Numbered from the stretch's first letter, positions 8,103 to 16,730 are shown. The stretch: 64,000 nucleotides of DNA from Bacteroidota bacterium (GCA_005882315.1 VBAR01000001.1:1685736-1749735); one strand, 5' to 3'. Notes: a model not told the origin generated them from the letters alone. Translations and numbers: made by a program.

Positions 8103-9134
8103 TTATACTGCCGATGTAAACTGTTTCAAAAATCGCACATCATTCTCACTGAAGAGACGAATGTCATTGATTCCATATTTCAGCAATGCAGGTCGTTCGA
8201 TACCCATACCCCATGCATAGCCGGAATATTTATTCGGGTCAATACCACAGTTGGATAAGACATTTGGATGTACCATACCGCAACCAAGGATCTCCAGCCA
8301 GCCAGTTTTCTTACATACGCTGCATCCTTCGCCATTGCAGAGTGTGCAACTGATATCCATTTCGGCACTGGGCTCAGTAAAAGGAAAATAAGAAGGGCGG
8401 AAACGAACCTTTACATCCTTGCCGTACATTTCTTTTACAAAAAAGTAAAGCGTTTGTTTGAGATCGGCGAAAGAAACGTTCTCATCAATATATAATCCTT
8501 CCAACTGGTGAAAAAAGCAATGGCTTCTTGCACTCACCGTTTCATTGCGATATACACGACCGGGACAAATGACACGGATCGGCAACTTACCTTTTTCCAT
8601 TTCACGTATCTGTGTATTGCTGGTATGTGTGCGGAGCAGCCAGTCAGGATTTTGTTGTATATAAAATGTATCCTGCATATCACGGGCGGGATGATGCTCC
8701 GGCAGGTTGAGTGCAGTGAAGTTGTGAAAATCATCTTCGATCTCAGGGCCTTCGGCGACAGCAAACCCGAGTCGCTGAAAAATAGAAATAATCCTGTTCT
8801 TCATCATCGTGATAGGATGTCTTGCACCCAACGGTAATTCATCACCGGGTAAAGTCAGATCAATATTACTGATAGCAGAGTGTGAACTGCCATTTGCCGA
8901 CTGTTTCAGTTCTTCATATTTGCTTTCAGTGAAGATCTTGAACTCATTCAGTATTTGTCCGGCTTCTTTTTTTCTTTCATTCGGCACATTCTTCATTTCA
9001 CCCATAATGGTTTTCACCAGGCCCTTTGTACCGAGCCATTTGATGCGGAATTCTTCCACAGCTTTTGCATCCGCACCATTGAATGCTTCTATTTCTTTTT
9101 TATAAGAATCTATTTGTTGTAACAGTTGCTCCAT
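8103..9134 (-). CDS. pheS: Phenylalanyl-tRNA synthetase alpha subunit
   Basis: A 343-residue catalytic subunit of the alpha2-beta2 class II enzyme that charges tRNA-Phe. It has the N-terminal coiled-coil (about 1-85), the motif region LGARHPITMMKNRI, FRLGFAVAEGPEIEDDFHNF-type sequence, HPARDMQDTFY, class II motif 2 around RVICPGRVYRNE, the Phe-pocket HQLEGLYID and motif 3 GMGIERPALLKYG. A zinc-like Cys cluster CTLCNGEGCSVCKKTGW appears before motif 3 and is usual in many bacterial PheS. A -7 box ends 8 bases upstream of the ATG. No pheT lies next to it, which is normal in Bacteroidota. Confidence 0.97.
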   Translation of the reverse strand: MEQLLQQIDSYKKEIEAFNGADAKAVEEFRIKWLGTKGLVKTIMGEMKNVPNERKKEAGQILNEFKIFTESKYEELKQSANGSSHSAISNIDLTLPGDELPLGARHPITMMKNRIISIFQRLGFAVAEGPEIEDDFHNFTALNLPEHHPARDMQDTFYIQQNPDWLLRTHTSNTQIREMEKGKLPIRVICPGRVYRNETVSARSHCFFHQLEGLYIDENVSFADLKQTLYFFVKEMYGKDVKVRFRPSYFPFTEPSAEMDISCTLCNGEGCSVCKKTGWLEILGCGMVHPNVLSNCGIDPNKYSGYAWGMGIERPALLKYGINDIRLFSENDVRFLKQFTSAV

Positions 9135-9141
9135 AAGGTGG

Positions 9142-9149
9142 CAAAGATA
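9142..9149 (-). promoter_or_regulatory. -7 promoter box for pheS
   Basis: TATCTTTG on the minus strand is an exact TAnnTTTG match ending 7 bases before the pheS ATG, which implies an extremely short or absent 5' leader. Confidence 0.5.
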
Positions 9150-9270
9150 AGCTAAGAGGTCAAAGGAGTAAAAAGAGATAAGGGGGTGTTCATGATATCA
9201 CTAAGCTTCCGGAAATGTAGAAAATTGTATCTCACTCTTTTCCTCCTTTTCTCTTTTAACCTCTTAGCTT
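9149..9270. repeat. Inverted repeat between divergent pheS and arginase-like genes
   Basis: AAGCTAAGAGGT (9149-9160) and ACCTCTTAGCTT (9259-9270) are perfect 12-bp arms about 100 bases apart, with further weaker matches inside (purine-rich AAAGGAGTAAAAAGAG against CTCTTTTCCTCC). Each arm touches a -7 box of the gene on its side, so the divergent promoters appear to be part of the repeat. Confidence 0.6.
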
Positions 9271-9272
9271 TG
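9265..9272 (+). promoter_or_regulatory. -7 promoter box for the arginase-like gene
   Basis: TAGCTTTG matches TAnnTTTG and ends 5 bases before the ATG at 9278. Transcription from it would give an essentially leaderless mRNA. Confidence 0.5.
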
Positions 9273-9277
9273 TAGCT

Positions 9278-10414
9278 ATGTCAGACCATCGCAACCTCTC
9301 CGAATTTTTAGACCCGGTCAATCTTCATGAAATCTCTTTTGATGAAGCCTATAAAGACGGTCAGCTGGGTAAGACGATCAATTTGTATGATGAATACTTT
9401 CCTGATATTGATGAGGCGGATATAATAATAATAGGCTGCGGAGAACAGCGGGGAAGCGGCCTGATACATGGTCAGAGTAAGGCGCCGGATGTGATACGCA
9501 GAAATTTGTACCGTTTGTTTTACTGGCACCCGGATGTACGGGTTGCAGATATTGGAAATATAAAAACCGGGGCCTTATACACCGATTCGTATGCAGCACT
9601 GCGTACCGTGGTAAAAGAAATACTTGATGCAGGTAAAACAGCGATCATTCTTGGTGGCTCGCATGATCTTACCTTATCACAGTACTATGCATATGCCGAG
9701 AATAAAAAAATTATTGAAGCCTCTTGTGTTGATGCATTGATCGACCTGAATCTCGACTCACCTTTCAAGCATGAAAATTTCCTGATGGAGATGCTGACCG
9801 GTGAACCGAATTTTCTGAGACATTATAATCATGTGGCCTTTCAGAGTTTTTATGTGCATCCCCGTATGCTGGAAACAATGGATAAGCTGCGTTTTGATTG
9901 TTACCGTGTAGGCAGCGTAAAAGAAAATATTGATGAAATGGAGCCGGTGATACGCAACAGCAATATGCTCAGCTTTGATATCTCGGCGATTGCCAGCGCC
10001 TATGCACCAGCAAATACTATTACCCCTAATGGACTGAATGGCGAAGAAGCCTGTGTGCTGATGCGCTATGCAGGGCTGAGTCCCAACATTACCAGCATTG
10101 GTGTATATGGCTACGATGCACAGCATGATAAAGATGAACTTACGGCTAAACAGATTGCCCACATGATCTGGTATGTGCTTGATGGCCGCAGCCGCGGCAG
10201 AAGAGAAGCGGCGATTGATGAAAAAGATTCTTTCAACGAATACCATACAGCTTTTGCCGAAGTAGAAACCACTTTTCTGCAAAGCAAAAAGACCGGCCGC
10301 TGGTGGATGCAATTGCCCGATAAAAAATTCATCGCCTGCAGTTATAAAGATTATTTACTGGCCAGTAGCAATGAAATACCTGAAAGATGGTTGAGGGCAC
10401 AGGAGAGAAGTTGA
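9278..10414 (+). CDS. Arginase/formimidoylglutamase-fold protein with altered metal site
   Basis: A 378-residue protein of the ureohydrolase fold, of the type annotated as formimidoylglutamase in Bacteroidota. The three metal-binding motifs of the family are recognisable but changed. GGxH is kept (GGSHDLTLS, near residue 126). DxHxD reads DLNLD, with Asn for His. SFDxDxxDP reads SFDISAIASAYAP, with Ser for the second Asp and the final Asp-Pro lost. Two of the usual Mn ligands are therefore missing. It may bind one metal, use another chemistry, or be non-catalytic. The C-terminal 60 residues (GRWWMQLPDKKFIACSYKDY) are conserved-looking. The -7 box lies 5 bases upstream. It stands alone; no histidine utilisation genes are nearby. 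Confidence 0.75.
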   Translation: MSDHRNLSEFLDPVNLHEISFDEAYKDGQLGKTINLYDEYFPDIDEADIIIIGCGEQRGSGLIHGQSKAPDVIRRNLYRLFYWHPDVRVADIGNIKTGALYTDSYAALRTVVKEILDAGKTAIILGGSHDLTLSQYYAYAENKKIIEASCVDALIDLNLDSPFKHENFLMEMLTGEPNFLRHYNHVAFQSFYVHPRMLETMDKLRFDCYRVGSVKENIDEMEPVIRNSNMLSFDISAIASAYAPANTITPNGLNGEEACVLMRYAGLSPNITSIGVYGYDAQHDKDELTAKQIAHMIWYVLDGRSRGRREAAIDEKDSFNEYHTAFAEVETTFLQSKKTGRWWMQLPDKKFIACSYKDYLLASSNEIPERWLRAQERS

Positions 10415-10425
10415 TTTGCGGATTA
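10411..10425. repeat. Word repeat TTGATTTGCGGATTA (copy 1)
   Basis: This 15-base string overlaps the stop of the arginase-like gene and continues as a run of related GCGGATT/GCGAAT words to about 10448. The same 15 bases occur at 37974-37988 in the gap between the DUF47 and PiT genes. Confidence 0.6.
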
Positions 10426-10445
10426 ACTGATGTGCGGATTTGCGA

Positions 10446-11951
10446 ATGATAAAATTTCAATATTCAATGCCTAGTTTTCAATTTAAAGGATTCTTCTATA
10501 CCCTACTTGCCACTGGCTACTTGCTACTTGTCTCTTGTGGTGTTACAAAACAAATCTCCAAATCAGCCGAACAATCTGTTATTAATGATAGCTCATTGGT
10601 GAATGCACATATCGGTATCAGCATTTACGAACCGAAAATCGGAAAGTATTGGTATAATTATAATGGTGAAAAATATTTTGTACCGGCAAGTAATACTAAA
10701 ATTCCTACCTGCTATGCAGCGATGAAATATTTGGGGGATAGTTTGGTTGGATTGAAGTATGGCCTTATTGAAGAGACTAGCTATAGTAATAAACTTGTTG
10801 CCATTCATCCAACAGGAGATCCAACATTTCTACACAGCGATTTCAAGTATCAACCAGTTTACGAGTTCTTTAAAAAAGAACTTGGAAATGAAAGAATTGA
10901 AATCTGTTATATGGATACAGTTTGGAAAGATGAACGGTGGGGTAGTGGATGGAGTTGGAACGATTACGAGGAGCCATACATGGCTGAAAGAAGTTCTTTT
11001 CCGATTTATGGCAATACGATTAATGTTAAGTTACATGAAGTAAATGATAGGATTCTAGAAAAGAAAACAGGTTTTTCAAGCGGTAAGATTCAACTATTTA
11101 AAACTGGAAGTGTGTATTTTGATTCTATACTTAATAAAATACCTTTAATTCAAGTCTATAATCACGATGTCGTAAAATCTCCTAAATTCAAATTAGAACT
11201 TCAGAGAAGTATAGATGGAAATAATTTTAGTATTAAAACACTTCAAACAAATCTTGTTGAACAAAACATCACGTTCGATACAAAATGGTCAACCACCGCT
11301 CTTGATATATTAAAAAGTGAGTTTAAGATAAATTGGGGTTTTCTTTTTCGAGGGAAAAATAATGAATATTGGCATGAGTGTGATACCAGACATGATTACC
11401 CCATTACTCTTCACATCAATAAATGGAACATCATCCATTCTCAACCCACCGACTCCCTTCTCAAACCCATGATGCATCGTAGTGATAATTTTTTTGCAGA
11501 GCAAAGCCTGCTGATGGTAAGCAATGAAATGCTAGGAGTAATGAATGATGCAAAGATCATTGATACTTTACTCAAAACAGATTTTAAAGACCTGCCGCAA
11601 AAACCAAGATGGGTAGATGGTTCTGGTCTCAGCCGCTATAATTTATTTACTCCACAGGATTTTGTTGCTATACTCGGTAAAATGGAAAAAGAATTTGGCA
11701 TGAACCGCATCAAAGAAATTTTTGCAACCGGCGGTGAAGGAACAATCAGCAGTTACTATAAATCAGATAGTGGATTTATTTATGCTAAAACCGGAACACT
11801 CAGCGGTGTAGTTGCACTCAGCGGTTTTCTTACTACCAAAAAAGGCAAGCAATTGCTGTTTTCGGTACTGGTAAATAATCACAATGGCTCTGCTACTGCT
11901 GTAAGAAGAGCGGTAGAAAAATTTATACAAGGCATTAGGAATACATATTAA
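10446..11951 (+). CDS. dacB: D-alanyl-D-alanine carboxypeptidase/endopeptidase, PBP4 family
   Basis: A 501-residue S13-type penicillin-binding protein that trims or cleaves peptidoglycan peptides in the periplasm. It has a lipoprotein-like signal with LLLVSC (Cys near residue 31). The active-site motifs are SNTK (residues 82-85, nucleophile Ser82), SDN (346-348) and KTG (448-450). The long insert between the first and second motifs is the extra domain typical of PBP4. The ATG at 10446 is used; an ATG at 10467 (MPSFQFKG) is equally plausible, as both lie in repeat-like sequence. The signal peptide itself is encoded by a word-like tandem (TACTTGCCACTGGCTACTTG). It ends just before a hairpin repeat that probably terminates both this gene and convergent mutL. 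Confidence 0.85.
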   Translation: MIKFQYSMPSFQFKGFFYTLLATGYLLLVSCGVTKQISKSAEQSVINDSSLVNAHIGISIYEPKIGKYWYNYNGEKYFVPASNTKIPTCYAAMKYLGDSLVGLKYGLIEETSYSNKLVAIHPTGDPTFLHSDFKYQPVYEFFKKELGNERIEICYMDTVWKDERWGSGWSWNDYEEPYMAERSSFPIYGNTINVKLHEVNDRILEKKTGFSSGKIQLFKTGSVYFDSILNKIPLIQVYNHDVVKSPKFKLELQRSIDGNNFSIKTLQTNLVEQNITFDTKWSTTALDILKSEFKINWGFLFRGKNNEYWHECDTRHDYPITLHINKWNIIHSQPTDSLLKPMMHRSDNFFAEQSLLMVSNEMLGVMNDAKIIDTLLKTDFKDLPQKPRWVDGSGLSRYNLFTPQDFVAILGKMEKEFGMNRIKEIFATGGEGTISSYYKSDSGFIYAKTGTLSGVVALSGFLTTKKGKQLLFSVLVNNHNGSATAVRRAVEKFIQGIRNTY

Positions 11952-11954
11952 TTT

Positions 11955-12040
11955 TTCACGCAAAGTCGCAAAGAAAATAAGACGCAAAGTTTCAGACTCT
12001 CTTTGCGACTTAGGTTTTAGTCTTAGCGTCTTTGCGTGAA
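11955..12040. repeat. CGCAAAG-type hairpin between convergent dacB and mutL
   Basis: TTCACGCAAAG (11955-11965) pairs perfectly with CTTTGCGTGAA (12030-12040). Inside, further CGCAAAG and CTTTGCG words form a second stem. The right arm plus 5 bases repeats the 16-mer CTTTGCGTGAAGCCTT seen at 7988-8003. The position between two convergent gene ends fits a bidirectional terminator. Confidence 0.7.
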
Positions 12041-12043
12041 GCC

Positions 12044-13939
12044 TTACTTGCCGAACATTTTGTTGATTTGTTCCGACTTGAATTCAAGATAGGTTGGATT
12101 ACCATCAGGCGAAGAGTTTGGTATAGCACAGTGAAACAAATCATCCACCAGTCCACTCATTTCTTTTTCAGTTAATGAAGTACCTGGCTTAATGGCCTGC
12201 TGCCATGCAATGGAACGAACTAACTTTTCCCGTTTGGAGAATTTCAGATCATTACTGAAATGTTTATACTGTTCAAGCAACGAATCAATTGATTTTTTTT
12301 CATTGCCTTGCGGTACATCAGCCGGCGTGCCTTGTATTACAAATGTGTTTTTGCCAAAAGGTTCGATTAGAAAGCCGAGTTGCTGAAGATCATTATTCAA
12401 TTCATTCATCAATGCTGCATCAGCAGGGGCAAACTCAACTGTAACCGGGAACATGGTTCGTTGTGTGGCTACCGGTTTATCCTTTGATGCACTCATCAGT
12501 CTTTCATAGATCACTCTTTCATGCGCCGCCTGCTGGTCTATTAATATAAAACCTGCCGGAGTCTGTGCAATGATATATTGATTGTGGAGTTGGGTAAGTG
12601 AAGAATTTAGAGCTGCTGGCTGTGAGCTATGAGCTATGAGCAAAGACTCAAATGAATCAATTTTTTCTTCACTTGATAATTGATTATTGAATGTTGATTG
12701 TTGAATATTTTCTTTCTCCTGACTCCTGACTCCCGACTCCTGACTACTTCTTCCTTCATAAAATTCCTTCCAATGCTTCAGTTCACTCTTCTTGGATGGC
12801 TCAATAAAATGTGCCTGGTGTTTTTGTGTAAACCCTTTGAAGATAGAAGTGGATGCAGCAGAAGATTCTTTTTCTTTAGTGAAAGGTTGCTGTACTGATG
12901 GCAGTTGTTGTATATCGGCATTCAACGAAAAATCCAATGTGGGTGAAATGCTGAACTGTGCCAGTGCATGTTTCACTGCTGCCTGCACAAATGCATAGAT
13001 GATCTTCTCATCTTCAAATTTTATTTCCTGTTTGGTCGGGTGTACATTCACATCTACTACAGCAGGATCCAATTCAATAAACAAACAGTACATCGGGAAA
13101 CTATCTTTTGCGATCATTTCCTGGTAAGCACTCATCACCGCATGATTCAGGTAAGCACTTTTAATAAACCGGTTGTTTACAAAAAAATACTGGTCACCTC
13201 TTGTCTTTTTGGCCGTATCAGGTTTGCCAACAAAACCTGAAATATTCATGTAATCAGTGTCTTCTTTTACCGGAACCAATTTGGCATTGTAATTATTTCC
13301 CAACACTTGTAGTATCCGCTGCTTTGTACTACCCGCTTCGAGATGAAATAACTGCTGGTTGTTGGCTGTAAGCGAAAAAAATACATGCGGAAAGGCCAAA
13401 GCAACTCTTGTAAACTCATCCACAATATGCCGCATCTCGGCTGCGTTGCTTTTTAAAAAATTGCGCCGGGCAGGAACATTGAAAAATAGATTCTTCATCG
13501 CAATGCTGCTACCGTTAGGTGCGGCAATCGGCTCCTGTTTTTTTACGACACTATTTTCAATTTCTATATAAGTTCCTGTTTCATCTTCGGCTCGCTTGGT
13601 TTTCAGTTCCACCTGTGCTACCGCGGCAATAGAAGCCAATGCCTCACCACGGAAGCCCATTGTTTTGATATGGAAGAGATCCTCGATGGTGGTGATCTTG
13701 GATGTAGCGTGACGTTCAAAACTCATCCTTGCATCTGTTTCACTCATGCCGCTGCCATTGTCAATTACATGGACCAATGATTTGCCCGCATCATTAATGA
13801 TCAGTTTGATTTCTGTGGCACCTGAGTCGACAGCATTTTCAAGTAGCTCCTTTACCGCGGATGCCGGCCGCTGAATCACTTCACCGGCCGCTATCTGGTT
13901 GGCAATATTGTCGGGTAATAAAAGAATCCTGTCCTGCAC
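12044..13939 (-). CDS. mutL: DNA mismatch repair protein MutL
   Basis: The 631-residue protein works with MutS in mismatch repair. The N-terminal GHKL ATPase (about 1-330) shows LLENAVDSGATEI, DNGSGM, TMGFRGEAL and DVNVHPTKQEIKF. A low-complexity linker (about 340-450) is followed by the dimerisation domain. The C-terminal endonuclease motifs of MutL are only partly kept: DQHA(X)2E(X)4E reads DQQAAHERVIYE (468-479), the ACxxAxK motif reads IAWQQAIK, and the zinc-binding CPHGRP reads SPDGNP (610-615). Endonuclease activity is therefore doubtful. Linker residues about 398-440 are encoded by three word-like tandem repeats (12608-12750). A TAATTTTG -7 box (13953-13960) lies 13 bases upstream of the ATG. 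Confidence 0.95.
   Translation of the reverse strand: MQDRILLLPDNIANQIAAGEVIQRPASAVKELLENAVDSGATEIKLIINDAGKSLVHVIDNGSGMSETDARMSFERHATSKITTIEDLFHIKTMGFRGEALASIAAVAQVELKTKRAEDETGTYIEIENSVVKKQEPIAAPNGSSIAMKNLFFNVPARRNFLKSNAAEMRHIVDEFTRVALAFPHVFFSLTANNQQLFHLEAGSTKQRILQVLGNNYNAKLVPVKEDTDYMNISGFVGKPDTAKKTRGDQYFFVNNRFIKSAYLNHAVMSAYQEMIAKDSFPMYCLFIELDPAVVDVNVHPTKQEIKFEDEKIIYAFVQAAVKHALAQFSISPTLDFSLNADIQQLPSVQQPFTKEKESSAASTSIFKGFTQKHQAHFIEPSKKSELKHWKEFYEGRSSQESGVRSQEKENIQQSTFNNQLSSEEKIDSFESLLIAHSSQPAALNSSLTQLHNQYIIAQTPAGFILIDQQAAHERVIYERLMSASKDKPVATQRTMFPVTVEFAPADAALMNELNNDLQQLGFLIEPFGKNTFVIQGTPADVPQGNEKKSIDSLLEQYKHFSNDLKFSKREKLVRSIAWQQAIKPGTSLTEKEMSGLVDDLFHCAIPNSSPDGNPTYLEFKSEQINKMFGK
12608..12750. 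repeat. Three word-like tandem repeats inside the mutL linker
   Basis: On the plus strand there are GAGCTATGAGCTATGAGC (about 12627-12644), a run of TTGATTATTGAATGTTGATT (about 12680-12706), and CTCCTGACTCC units (12717-12746). They resemble intergenic words in this window but keep the mutL frame open, encoding a Ser/Gln/Asn-rich linker. Confidence 0.6.
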
Positions 13940-13952
13940 GTTCAGTTTTTTT

Positions 13953-13960
13953 CAAAATTA
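13953..13960 (-). promoter_or_regulatory. -7 promoter box for mutL
   Basis: TAATTTTG on the minus strand matches TAnnTTTG, 13 bases upstream of the mutL ATG. Confidence 0.45.
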
Positions 13961-14168
13961 ATCCATTCTCAAATGGGCTGGAAAATAGTGGCGCAAGGTA
14001 ACGGAAACAGGATTGTTAAAAAACTTTTGCAGTTACAACCCTCGCGACTATTACTGCATCTTTTCTACAGTTTGAATGGCCCGTTTTTAAGTCCGGATCA
14101 AAATAAAGCCCATGGAAATCCAGCCAATGAGTGTACCCTTTTCAGGCCATAGATTATTATGACACCAG

Positions 14169-14194
14169 CCGGTAAGTTGATTGCCGGTTTTTTT
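14169..14194 (+). terminator. Intrinsic terminator at the 3' end of mreD, plus strand
   Basis: CCGGTAA/TTGCCGG (7 bp, one G-T pair, loop GTTGA) is followed by seven T on the plus strand. It points against mreD, so it would end a plus-strand transcript from 13940-14168, where no gene was recognised. Confidence 0.4.
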
Positions 14195-14729
14195 ATTGCC
14201 GTACATTGGTCATAAACTTCAAACGACGGGGAAAAATTAATTCCACTGTAAAAATAAGCAGCAGGCTGATGGCAGTATAAAGTACCAGGTGGATAAAAAA
14301 CTGCATGAAGGTGCCAAACTGCAACCATTGCAGGAATGTAAGCCAGCCATGATGTAATAACGTAAGAACGATTACATAAGTAGCATAAGGTGCTGTGTCA
14401 AGCGATTTGATAGAAGGCTCACGGTAGCTGAACTCCTGTACTTCTCTTGATTTTAAAACACCGATCAGCAATGGCCTCACATAAGCTACCATGCTGCAGG
14501 CGGCTGCGTGAAAGCCGATTTGCCCGGTGAAGTAATCAATAGTAAGCCCGGTAAGAAAACCGAGTATTAGCAACCACCATTTGGAAACAGAGAATGGCAG
14601 CCAGAGAATAAAAACGAAATAGATATACGGCACTACTTCTTTATGCAGGGGATTAATTTCAAACAACACATACACCTGCAGGAAGATCAGCAGTACAAAA
14701 CGAATAATATTTGAAATAAGAGGGTTCAG
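14193..14729 (-). CDS. mreD: Rod shape-determining protein MreD
   Basis: An integral membrane partner of MreC in the elongasome. Five or six hydrophobic segments are visible (FVLLIFLQVYVLF, YIYFVFILWLPF, WWLLILGFLTGLTIDYF, TYVIVLTLLHHGWLTFL, FIHLVLYTAISLLLIFTVELIF), with the typical GLTIDYFTGQIGFHA turn. No ATG lies upstream in frame: an in-frame TAA precedes the sequence AAA-TTA-AAA-TCA-CTG. A GTG at 14675 would cut the first helix, so a CTG at 14729 (giving LNPLISNIIRFVLL) is proposed from the expected length of about 178 residues. The gene follows mreC by 5 bases. Confidence 0.85.
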   Translation of the reverse strand: MNPLISNIIRFVLLIFLQVYVLFEINPLHKEVVPYIYFVFILWLPFSVSKWWLLILGFLTGLTIDYFTGQIGFHAAACSMVAYVRPLLIGVLKSREVQEFSYREPSIKSLDTAPYATYVIVLTLLHHGWLTFLQWLQFGTFMQFFIHLVLYTAISLLLIFTVELIFPRRLKFMTNVRQ

Positions 14730-14734
14730 TGATT

Positions 14735-15610
14735 TTAATTTTTAGGTTTCTTTCCGTCCAGTAATTTTTTTGTTTCTCCATCCAGGTTCACCTGCTCATC
14801 CCGGAAAATATTTTCTACCACATGTACATATTGCAGCTTGTAAAAATTAGCGGCTGTTTTTATTTTCAGGTTGTAAAAATTTGAAGAGTTGTCTTTTACA
14901 ATTTCCTGCACCGTGCCGATTATACGACCCGGTGGAATATCGAATGTGTACGTGCTAGTCAATATTGTATCGCCGGGTTTTACTTCCACGCCTTTGGGTA
15001 TGCCTGTAAGCGTTACATAGCGGGGGTCTTTGCCATCCCAGCTTACAGTACCGAACTCACCGGTTTTTTTCAAGGAACCATTTAATCGTATATCGGCATG
15101 CAGTAGGCTCATCACCGAACTAAAGTTGGCACTCACGTTTACTACCCTGCCTACAAAACAATCATCGGAGTTAAAAACGATCATATTGTCTTTTACTCCC
15201 TGGTTGCTGCCGCGGTCTAGCTGAATAATGTTTTTATCAAACCGGGTGGAGTTATAAACCACTTTTGCATTACGATAAATATATTTTCTGATGGGGGCGG
15301 TAGTATCGTATTGAATTGAATCGGTAATTAATCTTGCGCTGCTATCAGTAGTTACAAAATTTTCTTTCAACAGGTTTAGCAGCGAGTCGTTTAGTTTATG
15401 CAACCGTTTATTTTCTTCACCCTGGCTGATAAAGTCATTCATTTTATCAACCCGTTTATTAAAAAAACCTGTTATTTCATTTGCTTTACCACCCAGCAGT
15501 GCCCGGTGAAATTTGTTGAAGCGGCTGATCATAAACAAAGCCAGTCCCTGCAGCACTAAAAAAGTGACGAAAGTGAAATAGCGGCGGATAAAAAGGAAGA
15601 CGTTACGCAT
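14735..15610 (-). CDS. mreC: Rod shape-determining protein MreC
   Basis: A 291-residue periplasmic scaffold linking MreB to cell-wall synthases. The N-terminal membrane helix (FVTFLVLQGLALFMI) is followed by a coiled-coil (about 60-90) and the double beta-barrel region with NGVKDNMIVFN-type sequence (RGSNQGVKDNMIV), SSVMSLLHADIRLNGSLK, and the DTILTSTYTFDIPPGRIIGTV motif of the family. The ATG at 15610 (MRNVFLFIRR) is chosen, since the longer frame runs into repeat-like sequence. It lies between mreB and mreD in the usual order. Confidence 0.92.
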   Translation of the reverse strand: MRNVFLFIRRYFTFVTFLVLQGLALFMISRFNKFHRALLGGKANEITGFFNKRVDKMNDFISQGEENKRLHKLNDSLLNLLKENFVTTDSSARLITDSIQYDTTAPIRKYIYRNAKVVYNSTRFDKNIIQLDRGSNQGVKDNMIVFNSDDCFVGRVVNVSANFSSVMSLLHADIRLNGSLKKTGEFGTVSWDGKDPRYVTLTGIPKGVEVKPGDTILTSTYTFDIPPGRIIGTVQEIVKDNSSNFYNLKIKTAANFYKLQYVHVVENIFRDEQVNLDGETKKLLDGKKPKN

Positions 15611-15704
15611 TAAAAGGGAAAGCTTAGAGCAGTAACACAAGCTTTAGGCCATGAGCATCGAGCTGCTGTTTTTTTAACTCAAACCTCACAGCTTGTGGCT
15701 GAAT

Positions 15705-16730
15705 TTATCTCATCACAAAAGGATACCTGTCATAATTTTTCAGGGCGATACCTGTACCACGTACCACACTTTTCAACGGATCATCAGCAATATGTACAGG
15801 CAATTTTATTTTCTGGCTTAAACGTTTGTCCAAACCTCTCAGCAGGGCGCCACCACCAGTAAGGTAAAGACCGCGACGGTAAATATCGGCAGCCAATTCA
15901 GGAGGAGTTTGTTCCAATGCTTTCAGAATAGCTTCTTCAATTTTGAAAATACTCTTATCCAACGCTTCAGCAATTTCCTGGTAGCTCACCATAATTTGTT
16001 TTGGAATACCAGTTACGAGGTCACGGCCATTCACCGGAATGTCATCGGGTGGTGTTTCCAGATCTTTCATGGCGGCACCGATCTGGATCTTTATCTGCTC
16101 GGCAGTACGTTCACCAATCAATAAACTATGATAGCGGCGCAAAGCCTCCATAATATCAGCTGTAAATTCATCACCGGCGATGCGAATACTCTGGTCGCAG
16201 ACAATACCTGCCAATGCAATAACCGTGATACCAGTAGTACCACCACCGATATCAATGATCATATTACCTACCGGCTCTTCCACATCGATACCGATACCGA
16301 GTGCGGCAGCCATCGGCTCGTGGATCAGGTAAACCTCTTTGGCACCCGCCTGTTCGGCACTGTCACGAACAGCTCTTTTTTCTACTTCTGTAATAGAAGA
16401 AGGGATACAGATCATCATTCGCCAGCTCGGGGGAAACCAGGGTTTTTTGGGATAAACGAGTTTTATCAACTCACGGATCATCAGCTCGGCAGCGTTGAAA
16501 TCTGCTATCACACCGTCTTTAAGCGGACGTACCGTACGGATGCTTTCATGGGTTTTTTCATGCATCATCAATGCTCTTTTGCCCACCGCCAACACGTTTT
16601 TGGGGTTATTGCGGTCGAGAGCCACGATACTTGGTTCATTCACCACTACTTCATCGTTATGTATAATGAGGGTATTAGCAGTACCCAGGTCGATTGCTAT
16701 TTCTTGTGTAAACCAGTTAAAAAGTCCCAT
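15705..16730 (-). CDS. mreB: Rod shape-determining protein MreB (actin-like)
   Basis: A 341-residue actin-like ATPase that forms membrane-bound filaments guiding lateral wall growth. The phosphate 1 motif is DLGTANTLI, the connecting motif includes CIPSSITEVEKRAVRDSAEQAG, phosphate 2 is IDIGGGTTGITVIAL, and the adenosine motif is LTGGGALLRGLDKRL. The N-terminal FNWFTQEIAI supplies an amphipathic start. It is first in the mreBCD operon, with a near-consensus -7 element (CAACTTTG) just upstream. The cell is therefore probably rod-shaped or filamentous at some stage. Confidence 0.97.
   Translation of the reverse strand: MGLFNWFTQEIAIDLGTANTLIIHNDEVVVNEPSIVALDRNNPKNVLAVGKRALMMHEKTHESIRTVRPLKDGVIADFNAAELMIRELIKLVYPKKPWFPPSWRMMICIPSSITEVEKRAVRDSAEQAGAKEVYLIHEPMAAALGIGIDVEEPVGNMIIDIGGGTTGITVIALAGIVCDQSIRIAGDEFTADIMEALRRYHSLLIGERTAEQIKIQIGAAMKDLETPPDDIPVNGRDLVTGIPKQIMVSYQEIAEALDKSIFKIEEAILKALEQTPPELAADIYRRGLYLTGGGALLRGLDKRLSQKIKLPVHIADDPLKSVVRGTGIALKNYDRYPFVMR

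Noticed and set aside
9758-10312. Long antisense frame across the arginase-like gene
   Set aside because: It overlaps the clear coding frame, has no recognisable motif and is a codon-bias shadow.
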